Below are positions 36,011 to 44,817 of a stretch of DNA of 64,000 bases, piece by piece. Both the position numbers and the translations under genes were made by a program. The notes below the pieces were generated by a model. The model searched no databases. It had not been told where the DNA came from and saw nothing but the letters and a program-made list of their open reading frames with translations. The stretch lies in contig NZ_JACESE010000013.1 in assembly GCF_013911965.1 (NCBI RefSeq), positions 1 through 64,000 on the forward strand, read 5' to 3'. Each line of letters starts with the position of its first letter. Position 1 is the stretch's first letter. This stretch comes from Phenylobacterium sp. GTDB lineage: Bacteria > Pseudomonadota > Alphaproteobacteria > Caulobacterales > Caulobacteraceae.

Positions 36011-36544
36011 ATGGACCTCCACCACTTCAGCGACGACCCGCAGATTTCGGTCTTCGAGCCCCGTCCGGTGCGCACGCCCTCCGAGCGCGGGCCGGGACGC
36101 GACTGGCTGAACGGGCCGCTGGTGTGGGCCATCGACGGCGATCACCAGGCCATGTACCTCTTTCCCCGCGACTGCCCGCGCATCCTCGTCTGGCCGACGG
36201 CGAAGACGAGCGCCGCCGACCGGGAGCGCTGGTTCGGCGACAGCCCGGCGCGGATCATCGCCTATGTGGAATGGGACTGGTTCGAGCGGCTGAGGACCAC
36301 CGCCATCCACCGCTACGACCTGCCGCCGGACTCCTTCGAAAGCCTCGACGACGCCGGCATGTGGATCTCCCGCGCCGCCGTCCGGCCGACGGCGGTCGAC
36401 ACCCTCTCCGACCTGCCCGCCGCCCTGCGCGCCCAGGGCGTGGAGCTGCGCCTGACCGAGCGGCTGACCCATCTGCGCGGCCTGTGGTCCACCACCCTGC
36501 ATGCGAGCGGCCTGCGCCTGCGAAACGCCCAAGACTGGAGCTGA
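36011..36544 (+). CDS. DUF6886-like hypothetical protein
   Basis: 177-residue cytosolic protein. It starts with LHHFSDDPQISVFEPRPV and has VWAIDGDHQAMYLFPRDCPRILVWP (parts VWAIDGDHQAMYLFPRD and CPRILVWP), the conserved pattern of DUF6886 proteins, which are of unknown function. The end, LRAQGVELRLTERLTHLRGLW, also fits. The family reminds one of small ADP-ribose- or nucleotide-fold domains, but this cannot be shown from the sequence. ATG 36011 was chosen since the LHHFS N terminus is typical; the ATG at 35930 would add a charged 27-residue extension lacking a family counterpart. The PPIase gene starts seven bases after the stop. Confidence 0.7.
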   Translation: MDLHHFSDDPQISVFEPRPVRTPSERGPGRDWLNGPLVWAIDGDHQAMYLFPRDCPRILVWPTAKTSAADRERWFGDSPARIIAYVEWDWFERLRTTAIHRYDLPPDSFESLDDAGMWISRAAVRPTAVDTLSDLPAALRAQGVELRLTERLTHLRGLWSTTLHASGLRLRNAQDWS

Positions 36545-36551
36545 GCCCTCG

Positions 36552-37361
36552 ATGAAGATGCGTCTGGCCGCCGCGCTCTGCGCCGCCCTGCTCCCCCTGG
36601 CCGCCCAGGCCGCCGACTGGCGGACGCCCGACCCCGAGACGCTCCTGGTGATCGACACCTCCAGGGGCCGGATGGTGGTCGAGATGGCGCCGGAGGTCGC
36701 GCCCCAGGCGGTCGAGCGCGTGAAGCTCCTGGCGCGGGAAGGCGTCTATGATGGCCTGCTGTTCCACCGGGTGATCGAAGGCTTCGTCGCCCAGACGGGA
36801 AATCCGAACAATCGCGACGGCGGGACTTCCCGACACCCCGACCTGCCCCCGGAGTTCACCTTCCGCCTGACGCCGGCGCTGAAGGACGAGGTGGTCTTCG
36901 TCACGGAGGCCAGCGACGCGCGCAGCGGCTTCCTGCGGGCCCTGCCCGTCGCGGCGGTCTCGGCCGGCGAGGAGGCCCGCGCCCGCAACGGCCGCGTTCT
37001 GGCCTGGGGCGCCTACTGCCCGGGCGTCTTCGGCATGGGCCGGCAGGCCGATCCCGGTACGGCCAACAGCGAGATCTTCGTCATGCTCGACGCCGCCCGG
37101 CGGCTGGACCGCGACTACACGCCCTTCGGCCGGCTCGTGCAGGGGATGGAGGTGGCCCGCGCCCTCGCCGTGGGCGAGCCGCCGCAGGCGCCCGACAGCA
37201 TGGTCCGGGTCCGGCTCGCCGCCGACCTCCCCGAGGCCGAGCGTCCCAAGCTGGAGATCGCAGACCCTGCGGGCGAGGTGTTCCAGGCCAGGCTCGCCGC
37301 CCTCCGCGCCGAGAAGGGCGCCGACTTCACCGTCTGCGACCTGGAGATCCCGGTGCGCTGA
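36552..37361 (+). CDS. Exported cyclophilin-type peptidyl-prolyl isomerase
   Basis: 269 residues with signal peptide MRLAAALCAALLPLAAQAA cleaved before ADWRTP, so the enzyme is periplasmic. Cyclophilin motifs are visible: LLFHRVIEGFVAQTGNP with the family's FHRV, ANSEIFVML and YTPFGRLVQGMEVAR. The active-site Arg in FHRVI and a Gln in FVAQTG are kept. The middle part between 95 and 165 is longer than in a minimal cyclophilin and includes a CPGVFGMGRQ segment. It probably helps fold exported or outer-membrane proteins. The start is seven bases after the DUF6886-like gene, so they may share a message. Confidence 0.9.
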   Translation: MKMRLAAALCAALLPLAAQAADWRTPDPETLLVIDTSRGRMVVEMAPEVAPQAVERVKLLAREGVYDGLLFHRVIEGFVAQTGNPNNRDGGTSRHPDLPPEFTFRLTPALKDEVVFVTEASDARSGFLRALPVAAVSAGEEARARNGRVLAWGAYCPGVFGMGRQADPGTANSEIFVMLDAARRLDRDYTPFGRLVQGMEVARALAVGEPPQAPDSMVRVRLAADLPEAERPKLEIADPAGEVFQARLAALRAEKGADFTVCDLEIPVR

Positions 37362-37385
37362 GCGCCGGGGGCGGAGGCCGCCGGC

Positions 37386-39047
37386 TCAGCCGCCCCCAGC
37401 GGCCTGCGCCTCGGGCTCCGGCGGCCCGGCGCGCGCCGGCGGCGCAGCGCGTTCCCGCAAGGGCATGACCGGGATCATCAGCATCAGCACGAAGCCGATG
37501 ATCAGCACCGCCAGGCTGAAGACGATGCCGTGGACCACGGCGGTGGAGAAGCTCTGGCGCACGACGTGGTCGACCGCCCGGGCCTGCGGATCGCTGAGCC
37601 GCGCCTCGGCGGCCGCCGGATCGGCGTCGCGCTCCATGGCCATGCGCTGAAGGTCCGAGAGTTCCAGCCGCTCGACCTGAACGCCGGGCGTCGCCGCCGA
37701 GAGGCGGTCGAGCTCGGCGGTGAGGCCCGAGGTCAGCAGGGCGCCGAACAGGGCCACGCCCATGGTCGAGCCGATCTGGCGGACGAACTGGCCCGAACTG
37801 GTGGCCACGCCCAGCTGGTGCATGGGCACGGCGTTCTGCACCGCCAGGCTGAAGAGGCTCTGCCCCGGCCCCAGCCCGATCCCCACCAGAAGCAGCCGCC
37901 AGGCGAGGTCCAGCGTGCCGGTGTCGGGGCCGATGAAGCAGAGGGTGAAAACGCCGACGATCAGGATCGCGCCGCCGCCGATCATGAAGGGCTTGTAGCG
38001 GCCGGTCCGCGTGACGAGCTGTCCGTTGATGGTGGAGGAGGCGATCAGCCCGACCATCAGGGCCAGCATGGTCAGGCCGCTGCGGGTCGCCGGCACCCCC
38101 TGCCCCACCTGCATGTAGAGGGGCAGGAAGGAGGTCACGCCCATGAAGGCCATGGAATAGACAAAGGCCGCGCCATTGGCGGTGTTGAAGGTCCTGTTCC
38201 TGAAGAGCTCCAGCGGAAGGATCGGATCCCAGACGGCCCGCTCGACGAAGACGAAGGCCGTCAGGGTGGCGGCCGACAGGGCCAGCAGGCCGAGGATCAC
38301 GCCGGAGGTCCAGGCGTAGTCGCGGCCGCCCCAGGTGATGGCCAGGAGGAGCGCGGTGAAGCCCACCACGATGAGCGCCGCCCCCGCATAGTCGATGCGC
38401 CCTTCGCCCCGCCGGGGCAGCTCCGGCATCTTCAGGGTGATCATGGCCACGGCGGCCAGGGCGAAGGGCACGTTGACGTAGAACACCCAGCGCCAGCCCT
38501 CGATCACGTGTCCGGCGAAGCTGACCGTCCCATGGTCGGTGAAGAAGCCGCCGATGACGGGGCCGAAGACGCTGCCCACCCCGAAGACCGCGCCGAAGAG
38601 GCCTGAGAACTGCGCCCGTTCCCGTGGGGCGTAGAGATCGGCGATGATGGCGAAGGCGGTCGTGAAGAGCGCGCCGCCGCCGATCCCCTGCACGGCGCGG
38701 AAGGCGATCAGCTGGGTCATGCCGCCGCCGAGCAGAGGCAGGTCGCCGAACTCTCCCGAGAGGCCCGCCAGCCACGAGCCGACCAGGAAGACGCCGATGC
38801 CCACGAGCAGGATCGCCTTGCGGCCGAAGATGTCCCCGAGCTTGCCCCAGATCGGCACCATGACGGTGGAGGCCAGCAGGTAGGAGGTCGTGGCCCAGGC
38901 GTAGAGCTGCAGGCCGGAAAGGTCCGCAACGATCCGCGGCATGGCCGTGGCCACCACCGTCTGGCTCATGGCGCTGAGCAGGAAGACGATCAGGACGGAA
39001 ATCAGGGTGAGGCGGCGGTCGGCCTCCTCGACATGCGGCTCTTGCAA
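37386..39047 (-). CDS. DHA2-family MFS multidrug exporter
   Basis: 553-residue drug/H+ antiporter of the 14-helix DHA2 family (EmrB/QacA-like). Visible motifs are WATTSYLLASTVMVPIWGKLGDIFGRKAILLVGIG (motif A as GKLGDIFGRKA), RAVQGIGGGALFTTAFAI (motif B) and motif C GAVFGVGSVFGPVIGGFF in helix 5. A cytoplasmic loop joins helices 13 and 14, with ELSDLQRMAMERDADPAAAEARLSD. TTG start after AAACGCCGTTTTG; an ATG-based alternative is not near. No membrane-fusion partner gene lies nearby, so it probably exports into the periplasm. It points away from terC, 144 bp upstream on the same strand. Confidence 0.9.
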   Translation of the reverse strand: MQEPHVEEADRRLTLISVLIVFLLSAMSQTVVATAMPRIVADLSGLQLYAWATTSYLLASTVMVPIWGKLGDIFGRKAILLVGIGVFLVGSWLAGLSGEFGDLPLLGGGMTQLIAFRAVQGIGGGALFTTAFAIIADLYAPRERAQFSGLFGAVFGVGSVFGPVIGGFFTDHGTVSFAGHVIEGWRWVFYVNVPFALAAVAMITLKMPELPRRGEGRIDYAGAALIVVGFTALLLAITWGGRDYAWTSGVILGLLALSAATLTAFVFVERAVWDPILPLELFRNRTFNTANGAAFVYSMAFMGVTSFLPLYMQVGQGVPATRSGLTMLALMVGLIASSTINGQLVTRTGRYKPFMIGGGAILIVGVFTLCFIGPDTGTLDLAWRLLLVGIGLGPGQSLFSLAVQNAVPMHQLGVATSSGQFVRQIGSTMGVALFGALLTSGLTAELDRLSAATPGVQVERLELSDLQRMAMERDADPAAAEARLSDPQARAVDHVVRQSFSTAVVHGIVFSLAVLIIGFVLMLMIPVMPLRERAAPPARAGPPEPEAQAAGGG

Positions 39048-39109
39048 AACGGCGTTTCCCGGCAGGGCCCGAGGGTCCCGCCAAACCTGGAGTTCTGAAA
39101 TGTCTTTGG

Positions 39110-39147
39110 CCCCGCCGCCGGGCCGCGCGGGCGGCCCGGCGGCGGGG
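39110..39147. terminator. 17-bp perfect stem-loop between terC and the DHA2 gene
   Basis: CCCCGCCGCC GGGCCGC pairs exactly with GCGGCCCGGCGGCGGGG around a four-base GCGG loop. On the minus strand the tail is CCAAAGACATTTC, with no U-tract. It lies 45 bases after the terC stop and could terminate that gene; it could also be a REP-like intergenic element. Confidence 0.55.
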
Positions 39148-39191
39148 ATGAATGACCAGACGTTATCAGAACTTACACGCCGCGCACGTCT

Positions 39192-39989
39192 TCATCCGTG
39201 GCCGCCGCCGCCGGTTTTCCGCGTCGCGCGCCGGGCGGCCATGTTGAGGCCCTCCACCAGGCCCGAGAAGGCCATGGCCGCATAGATGTAGCCCTTGGGC
39301 ACGTGGAAGCCAAAGCCGTCGGCGATCAGGGTGGCGCCGATCATCAGCAGGAAGCCCAGGGCCAGCATGACCACCGTCGGGTTGTCGTGGATGAATTCGG
39401 CCAGCGGGTCGGCGGCCACCAGCATGACGGTCACGGCGATGACCACCGCCACGACCATGATCGGAAGGTGATCGGTCATGCCCACCGCCGTCAGGATCGA
39501 GTCGATCGAGAAGACGAGGTCGAGCAGCAGGATCTGGACGATGGCGGAGGTGAAGTTGGCCGCCACGGCGCCCTTGGCGTCCAGCACGCCGTGGGTGGTG
39601 TTCACATCCACCTTCTCGTGGATCTCGGTCGTGGCCTTCCAGACCAGGAAGAGGCCGCCGGCGATCAGGATCAGGTCGCGCCAGGAGAAGTTGAGCTCGA
39701 ACATCGGGTGTCCGCTCACCGGGTCCGGCGGACCCTGGAAGGGCAGGCTGAACACCGGCTGGGTCAGGCCGACCAGGAAGGCGAGGGTCGAGAGCAGGGC
39801 CAGGCGCATGATCAGGGCCAGCGAGATGCCGATCTTGCGGGCCTTGCTGCGCTGCTCCTCCGGCAGCTTGTTCGAGAGGATCGAGATGAAGACGAGGTTG
39901 TCGATGCCGAGCACGACCTCCATCACCACCAGGGCGATCAGGGCCGCCCAGGCGGCGGGGTCGGCGAGCAGGGCCAGTATGCTGTCCAT
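39192..39989 (-). CDS. TerC-family membrane protein
   Basis: 265-residue protein with about seven helices. TerC features seen are [18 protein letters not shown] with the acidic pair, [16 protein letters not shown] with its matching Asp, and the intramembrane acidic residues in [10 protein letters not shown]. Proteins of this family export or chaperone metal ions; several bacterial members are Mn exporters that supply the secreted proteins' metal. The GGAGGACC ribosome-binding site precedes the ATG. I looked for a yybP-ykoY manganese riboswitch upstream and did not see a convincing one. A palindrome follows the stop. Confidence 0.9.
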   Translation of the reverse strand: MDSILALLADPAAWAALIALVVMEVVLGIDNLVFISILSNKLPEEQRSKARKIGISLALIMRLALLSTLAFLVGLTQPVFSLPFQGPPDPVSGHPMFELNFSWRDLILIAGGLFLVWKATTEIHEKVDVNTTHGVLDAKGAVAANFTSAIVQILLLDLVFSIDSILTAVGMTDHLPIMVVAVVIAVTVMLVAADPLAEFIHDNPTVVMLALGFLLMIGATLIADGFGFHVPKGYIYAAMAFSGLVEGLNMAARRATRKTGGGGHG

Positions 39990-40128
39990 CGGGCGAGGTC
40001 CTCCAGGGTGTGGCCAGGCTTTCTAGCTGATCCGCTTACCGCGGCCAGCCGCCATTTCCTCCGGCGATAACCCGCTGGTGAGGCTTGGGATGCAAGCTTG
40101 TCCCGAGCGCCACCAGACCGGACACGCC

Positions 40129-41226
40129 ATGACGGACGCCCAGCACATCCGCCCGCTCACCTCCTTGCGGTTCTTCGCCGCCTTCTGGGTGGTGCTGTTC
40201 CACTACTGGCCGGCCCTGTCGGCCGCCGCGGCCCCCATGGTCGTGGGCAAGGGCTATCTGGGGGTGGAGCTGTTCTTCATCCTGTCGGGATTCATCCTCT
40301 GCCACGTCTACCGGACCGAGGTGGAGGAGGGGCGCTTCGCCTATGGCGGCTTCCTCTGGGCGCGGCTGGCGCGGGTCTATCCGCTGCACCTGGCGACCCT
40401 GGTCGGCATGGGGGTCCTGGCCGCCGCGGCCGGCGCGGCGGGCTTCGCCGTGGACGCCAACATCCTCTCCTGGGAGTCGCTGCCGGCCAACCTGCTCCTG
40501 ATGCAGGCCTGGGGCCTGGCGCCCGTCGCCGGCTGGAACCACCCCTCCTGGTCGATCTCGGCGGAGTGGTTCGCCTATCTCACCTTTCCGCTGTTCGCCT
40601 GGGCGGCCCTGGCGCTGAAATCGCGGCCGCTGACGGCGGTGGTCCTGGCGGCCGTCTTCATGGCGGCGCTCTACGAGCTATTCGCGGCCCTCGCCGGACA
40701 TCCTCTGACCTTGGCCACCATCCGCTGGGGCGCCCTGCGCATCGTCCCCTGCTTCGCGCTCGGCTGCGCGCTGCACAGCCTCTGGCGCGCGCGGCCGGCC
40801 CGCAGCGTCCCGTGGGCGGTGGCCGGCGCCGCCTTTTCAGGCGCCGGCGCCTTCGGCCTCGCTTCGATCGGCGCCTCCGACACCCTGATCGTGCTGTCGC
40901 TTGGAGGACTGATCTTCTTCCTGGCGCGCGCGGCGCAGGCCGGATCGAACCTGATGAGCGCGGCCCCGCTGACCTATCTCGGCGAGATCAGCTATTCGAT
41001 CTACATGATCTGCGTGCCGTGGAAGATCGTATTCGTCAACGGCGTCTCCAGTCTGCTCAAGCTTGAAGGCGACCAGCTGCCTTTGGCTGTCTGGTTGATC
41101 GGGGTGGCGGCCGTGGTTCCACTGGCCGCGGTCTCGTATCATCTCATCGAGAAGCCGGCGCGGGATCGAATGAAGCTGTGGGCGGGGCTGTGGAAAGGTC
41201 GGGCGCCGAAGGTCGCAGGCGCATAA
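40129..41226 (+). CDS. Acyltransferase 3 family membrane protein
   Basis: 365-residue integral membrane acyltransferase (OafA/NodX/YrhL type) with about ten helices. The N-terminal signature PLTSLRFFAAFWVVLFHYWP has the conserved RFxAAxxVVxFH including the catalytic-site His, and GVELFFILSGFILCHVY follows with the family's FFxLSGF. Members O-acetylate or O-acylate surface polysaccharides and peptidoglycan, with the acyl group brought from the cytosol. The partner substrate is unknown. ATG 40129 was chosen from MTDAQHIRPLTSLR; an earlier ATG at 40090 in the same frame region is less probable. It is followed 68 bp later by a CHAP-domain gene, perhaps acting on the same cell envelope. Confidence 0.88.
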   Translation: MTDAQHIRPLTSLRFFAAFWVVLFHYWPALSAAAAPMVVGKGYLGVELFFILSGFILCHVYRTEVEEGRFAYGGFLWARLARVYPLHLATLVGMGVLAAAAGAAGFAVDANILSWESLPANLLLMQAWGLAPVAGWNHPSWSISAEWFAYLTFPLFAWAALALKSRPLTAVVLAAVFMAALYELFAALAGHPLTLATIRWGALRIVPCFALGCALHSLWRARPARSVPWAVAGAAFSGAGAFGLASIGASDTLIVLSLGGLIFFLARAAQAGSNLMSAAPLTYLGEISYSIYMICVPWKIVFVNGVSSLLKLEGDQLPLAVWLIGVAAVVPLAAVSYHLIEKPARDRMKLWAGLWKGRAPKVAGA

Positions 41227-41294
41227 ACCGTCTTTTCATTGTCGCAATGGGAAACTATCCCTAACAGCAGTTCGCGCGTCGGGGAGTGCCCAGC

Positions 41295-41987
41295 ATGGTG
41301 AAACGGACGAAGACCGTCCTCGGTTCCATTGCGGCCGCCGCTGTGGTGGTCCTGGCCCCTGCGGGCGGCGCTGTCGCCGACACCTACTGGCAGTGCGTTC
41401 CCTTCGCCCGGATGATCTCCGGCGTTCAGATCTTCGGCGACGCCTGGACCTGGTGGAAGCAGGCCGCCGGAAAATACGAGACCGGTTTCACGCCCAAGGC
41501 CGGCGCCGTGCTCTGCTTCAAGCCCACCGGCAAGATGAAGCTCGGCCACGTGGCCGTGGTCAGCCAGGTGCTGACCGACCGGGTGATCCAGATCACCCAC
41601 GCCAACTGGTCGCGGATCAACGGCACGCGCGGCCAGATCGAACGCGACGTGACGGTGATCGACGTCTCGCCCGAAGGCGACTGGAGCGAGGTCAAGGTCT
41701 GGTACGATCCCATCGGCGACCTGGGCACCACGACCTATCCGACCCACGGCTTCATCTATCAGGACGCCACGGCGACGACGCTCGCCAAGTCCGGCCTCTC
41801 CACCGCCCAGAACACCGCCGTCAGCGTCGCTCAGAACGCCGCCAACCAGATGGTCGCCGCGGTCCGGCCGGGCTCCGGCCCCCTGCAGATGCTGGGCCAG
41901 GCTGCGGACGCCACCGACCGCATCGCCGCCCTCATCCAGGCCGCCGCCGGCCAGCCCGTCTCGGGCGGGGATCAGGCCGAGCAATAG
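41295..41987 (+). CDS. Exported CHAP-domain peptidase/amidase-like protein
   Basis: 230-residue protein with a signal peptide (TVLGSIAAAAVVVLAPAGGAVA) here as SIAAAAVVVLAPAGG, cleaved after AVA. The mature part is a CHAP-type cysteine peptidase: catalytic Cys in YWQCVPFARMISGV, His in MKLGHVAVVSQVL, and a further polar residue in ITHANWS. CHAP enzymes cut peptidoglycan peptides or amidate glutathionylspermidine. The C-terminal 70 residues are Ala/Gln-rich, probably helical, and unlike known binding modules. Alternative GTG start at 41286 adds three residues. It follows the acyltransferase, and its promoter region holds a CATTG TCG CAATG inverted repeat. Confidence 0.85.
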   Translation: MVKRTKTVLGSIAAAAVVVLAPAGGAVADTYWQCVPFARMISGVQIFGDAWTWWKQAAGKYETGFTPKAGAVLCFKPTGKMKLGHVAVVSQVLTDRVIQITHANWSRINGTRGQIERDVTVIDVSPEGDWSEVKVWYDPIGDLGTTTYPTHGFIYQDATATTLAKSGLSTAQNTAVSVAQNAANQMVAAVRPGSGPLQMLGQAADATDRIAALIQAAAGQPVSGGDQAEQ

Positions 41988-42075
41988 GGCCTGGCGCGCG
42001 CCCTTTTCGGCGGCGGCGCAAACCCTTCCTTAAAATGGCCCGGGGCAGGGTTGCGGCTTGAGGACGCACCCAGCC

Positions 42076-43278
42076 ATGACCGCCCCTGCCCCCGCCGAGT
42101 CGCATCTGCGCCCGGTCGCCGCGTCCAGCCTGCGCGAGGCGCTGGAGGCGCACGGCCGTTATGTCCAGCGGCTGGCGGGCGGCCGCCGTCTCAGCCTGGC
42201 GCGCGCCGATCTCTCCGACTGGAACCTCGAAGGCGCGGCCCTGGCCGAGGCCGAGCTGGCCGGGGCGCGGCTCGCCGGCGCCATCCTCGCCGGAGCCGAT
42301 CTGTCGCGGGCCAACCTTTTCGGAGCCGACCTTCGGGACGCCGACCTGCGGGGGGCGATCCTGCGGCGGACCGATCTGCGCGGCGCCTGCCTGCGCGGGG
42401 CCAACCTGTCGGGCGCCGACCTGTCCGAGGCCGATCTGCGCGAGGGCCGCATCGCCATGCAGGACCGGCAGGACGGCTTCCGCATCCTCACCCCCGGCGA
42501 CCGGCAGGGGAATGTGGAGTACGCCATCATCGCCGGCGCCGACCTGACCGGCGTGCTCACCGCCGTCGACGCCACCGACGCCAGCCTGACCGGGGCGGTG
42601 CTGGTGGGCGCGCGGCTCGCCGGCGCCAGGCTGGACGGGGCGGATCTTTCCGACGCCCGGATGGACGGCGCCGACCTGGAAGGCGCGTCCCTGCGGGGCG
42701 CCGTCGTCGCCGGCGCCAACCTGGCCGCCGCGGGCCTGAACCAGGTGGACCTGAGCGAGGTCCTGAAGGCGCCGCCGCCCATCTTCTACGTGGACGACGC
42801 GCCGCTCTACGAGCTGGTGGATGATCACGAGGCCTTCTGCGACAGCGAGGGCGCCAAGGGCGCGCCCGCCCGGCTGCCGGAGGTGGACTTCCGCTCGGTG
42901 CGGCGGCTCGCGCGCCGGCGCCTGTCGGGCCTGGTGGCCCCGGGCTCGATCTTCTTCGGCCTGGACCTGTCCGGCGCCCAGCTCCAGGGCGCCGACCTCT
43001 CGGGCTGCGACCTGCGCAAGGCCGACCTGCGCGGCGCCGACCTGCGCGGCGCCCGGCTGACCGGCGCCCAGTTGATCCGCGCCGACCTGCGTGAGGCGAG
43101 GCTCGGGCCGCTGCAGATCGGCGAGGGCCGGCTGCTGCGCACCGACCTCAACCGCGCCATCCTGCGCTATGCCGACCTGTCGGGCGCCCAGGCCCAGCGC
43201 GCCCGCTTCCTGGAGGCCGACCTTTCCGGGGCGAACCTCACGGGCGCCGACCTGCGCGGCGCGGAGATCGTGGTCTAG
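42076..43278 (+). CDS. Pentapeptide-repeat protein
   Basis: 400-residue protein built largely of A(D/N)LXX repeats that fold as a right-handed quadrilateral beta-helix. Two repeat blocks occur: about 45-125 (ADLSDWNLEGAALAEAEL, GADLSRANLFGADLRDADLRG) and about 150-225, then a third, C-terminal block from about 290 (LDLSGAQLQGADLSGCDLRKADLRGADLRGARLTG as parts). Between them, an insert of about 30 residues (REGRIAMQDRQDGFRI) and a non-repeat segment (LKAPPPIFYVDDAPLYELVDDHEAF, written here in two pieces FYVDDAPLYELVDD) interrupt the helix. Some members (Qnr, MfpA) mimic DNA; most have no known job. No signal peptide is seen. An ATG with weak context was chosen because the frame before it is short. 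Confidence 0.85.
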   Translation: MTAPAPAESHLRPVAASSLREALEAHGRYVQRLAGGRRLSLARADLSDWNLEGAALAEAELAGARLAGAILAGADLSRANLFGADLRDADLRGAILRRTDLRGACLRGANLSGADLSEADLREGRIAMQDRQDGFRILTPGDRQGNVEYAIIAGADLTGVLTAVDATDASLTGAVLVGARLAGARLDGADLSDARMDGADLEGASLRGAVVAGANLAAAGLNQVDLSEVLKAPPPIFYVDDAPLYELVDDHEAFCDSEGAKGAPARLPEVDFRSVRRLARRRLSGLVAPGSIFFGLDLSGAQLQGADLSGCDLRKADLRGADLRGARLTGAQLIRADLREARLGPLQIGEGRLLRTDLNRAILRYADLSGAQAQRARFLEADLSGANLTGADLRGAEIVV

Positions 43279-43293
43279 GCGCGAGCGGAGAGA

Positions 43294-43313
43294 GGCTCCC
43301 CTCGAGGGGAGCC
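43294..43313. terminator. Palindrome between convergent genes
   Basis: Perfect 20-base palindrome GGCTCCCC TCGA GGGGAGCC between the pentapeptide-repeat gene and the dienoyl-CoA isomerase gene, which converge here. No T-run follows in either direction, so termination would be inefficient or Rho-assisted. Confidence 0.45.
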
Positions 43314-43353
43314 GCCGCGATGCGACCGAAAGGCCCGCAGCCGCGCGGGCGCC

Positions 43354-44244
43354 TCACATGGCGTTGCGCAGAGGTTGCAGGTCGGGGAAGTCGGGGTCGC
43401 GCTTCTCGGCCTTGGCCTTGAAGGCCTCGCCCATGTGCGGCCCGGCGAACATGCCGGTCTGCCAGACGGCGATGTAGTCGAGCCCGTCGCGGATGGAGTG
43501 ATCGCGGGCGTAGTTGATCATCACCTTGGACCCCGTCACCGCCAGCGGCGCCTTGGAGGCGATCTCGCGCGCCGTGGCCATCACATGGTCCAGCATGGCC
43601 TCCTGGGTGTCGAAGACCTCGTTGACCAGACCGATCTCCTTGGCCTTCTGCGCCGGCAGGCGGCGGCCGGTATAGGCGAGCTCGCGCACCCAGCCCTCTG
43701 GGATCAGCTTGCACAGGCGCGGGAAGGTGCCGACGTCGGCGGTCATGCCGATATTGATCTCCTGCACGCAGAAGAAGGCGTCGGCCGTGGCGTAGCGGAT
43801 GTCGCAGGCGCTGGTCATGTCGACGGCCCCGCCGATGCAGCCGCCCTGGATGGCCGCCAGCACCGGCATGCGCGCCTCGTCCAGGCAGGAGAAGCAGTCC
43901 TGCAGCCAGCGCACGTGGTGGCGCTGGCTCTCGGCGGCGATGAAGCGGTCGCTTCCGCCGGCGTCCTGCGCCGAGGAGCCGCCGCCGCCGAAGACGGCCA
44001 GGTCCATGCCGGCGGAGAAGTGCTTGCCGGTCGAGGAGATGACGATGCAGCGGGCGCGCGCATTGTCGTTCAGGTCGCGCACGATCACCGGCAGCTCGTT
44101 CCAGAAGTCCCGGATCATGCTGTTGAACGCTTCGGGCCGCTTCAGCCGGATATGGGCCACCTGGTCCGCGATGCTGACGTCGAAGCAGGTCCAGGGCCCC
44201 TCGGCCACTGTGGCGGGGGCGGCGTGGGTCTCGGCGGCGCTCAT
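43354..44244 (-). CDS. Delta(3,5)-delta(2,4)-dienoyl-CoA isomerase-like crotonase
   Basis: 296-residue crotonase superfamily enzyme. The central AIQGGCIGGAVDMTSACDIRYA and FFCVQEINIGMTADVGTFPRL stretches match the ECH1 type, in which the Asp of TADVGT takes the place of the second glutamate of hydratases; the C-terminal VTGSKVMINYARDHSIRDGLDYI, in part KVMINYARDHS, agrees. The oxyanion site is FSAGMDLAVFGGGG. It moves the double bonds of unsaturated acyl-CoA during oxidation of odd-position unsaturated fats. The start 44244 has GGAGG seven bases before it. A 19-residue Ala-rich insert (GGSSAQDAGGSDRF) is present after the oxyanion site. Confidence 0.85.
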   Translation of the reverse strand: MSAAETHAAPATVAEGPWTCFDVSIADQVAHIRLKRPEAFNSMIRDFWNELPVIVRDLNDNARARCIVISSTGKHFSAGMDLAVFGGGGSSAQDAGGSDRFIAAESQRHHVRWLQDCFSCLDEARMPVLAAIQGGCIGGAVDMTSACDIRYATADAFFCVQEINIGMTADVGTFPRLCKLIPEGWVRELAYTGRRLPAQKAKEIGLVNEVFDTQEAMLDHVMATAREIASKAPLAVTGSKVMINYARDHSIRDGLDYIAVWQTGMFAGPHMGEAFKAKAEKRDPDFPDLQPLRNAM

Positions 44245-44309
44245 GGCGGGTCCTCCAAACATCTGTTCGGCCCATCATCGACGCTGACGCCGGGGAATGC
44301 CAAGCGCTC

Positions 44310-44747
44310 TCAGAGATCCTTGACCGGGAGGTCCAGGGCCTCGCAGACGCGTTCGGCCACGATCGCCCGGTGGCAGTCGCAGGCCGCGGCCTCGTAGCAG
44401 AGCAGCGCGATCTTGCGTCCGCGGGCCAGCTCCGTCGCGCGGGCGAGCTGCACCTGGGCTTCCGGTTCGGCTAGATGAGCCTCGAAGATCTCGCGCATCT
44501 CCGCCGTCCGCCCGGCGCGTGCGGCCTCGCGGCCCGCCTTGGGCGTGCCCAGCCCGCGCAGATGCTCGTAGCCGATGCCCTCGGCCTCCAGGCTCGCAGC
44601 CAGGATGGTCTTGGAGAAGCCGGGCCGGCGGCTGGCGGCGACGGCGCGCACATCGACCACCGTCTCCACGCCGGCGGCCTTCAGCTGCGCGATCATCTCG
44701 CCTTGCGTCTTGGCCTCGTATCCGATGGTGGCGACGGCTGCGGGCAT
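44310..44747 (-). CDS. DUF488 family protein
   Basis: 145-residue protein of DUF488 (COG5483 type). Visible features are ATIGYEAKTQGEMIAQLKAAGVETVVDVRAVAASRRPGFSK in pieces TIGYEAKTQGEMI and VVDVRAVAASRRPGFSK, then YEHLRGLGTP and the final CYEAAACDCHRAIVAERV with the C-x-C-H cluster characteristic of the family. Function unproven; a cysteine-based catalytic or nucleotide role is suggested by CDCHR. The start 44747 gives MPAAVATIGYE. It is divergent from the alpha/beta hydrolase gene at 44818. Confidence 0.85.
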   Translation of the reverse strand: MPAAVATIGYEAKTQGEMIAQLKAAGVETVVDVRAVAASRRPGFSKTILAASLEAEGIGYEHLRGLGTPKAGREAARAGRTAEMREIFEAHLAEPEAQVQLARATELARGRKIALLCYEAAACDCHRAIVAERVCEALDLPVKDL

Positions 44748-44817
44748 GGGGCGATCCTTCTTGGGTGAGGGGCGGACTTGGCTATATGGATGCCACACGG
44801 CGGGGAGGCGAACAGAC

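Noticed and set aside
39990-40128. yybP-ykoY manganese riboswitch before terC
   Set aside because: The 139-bp gap upstream of terC does not show the conserved loop sequences or paired arms in the required order. A covariance-model search would decide.
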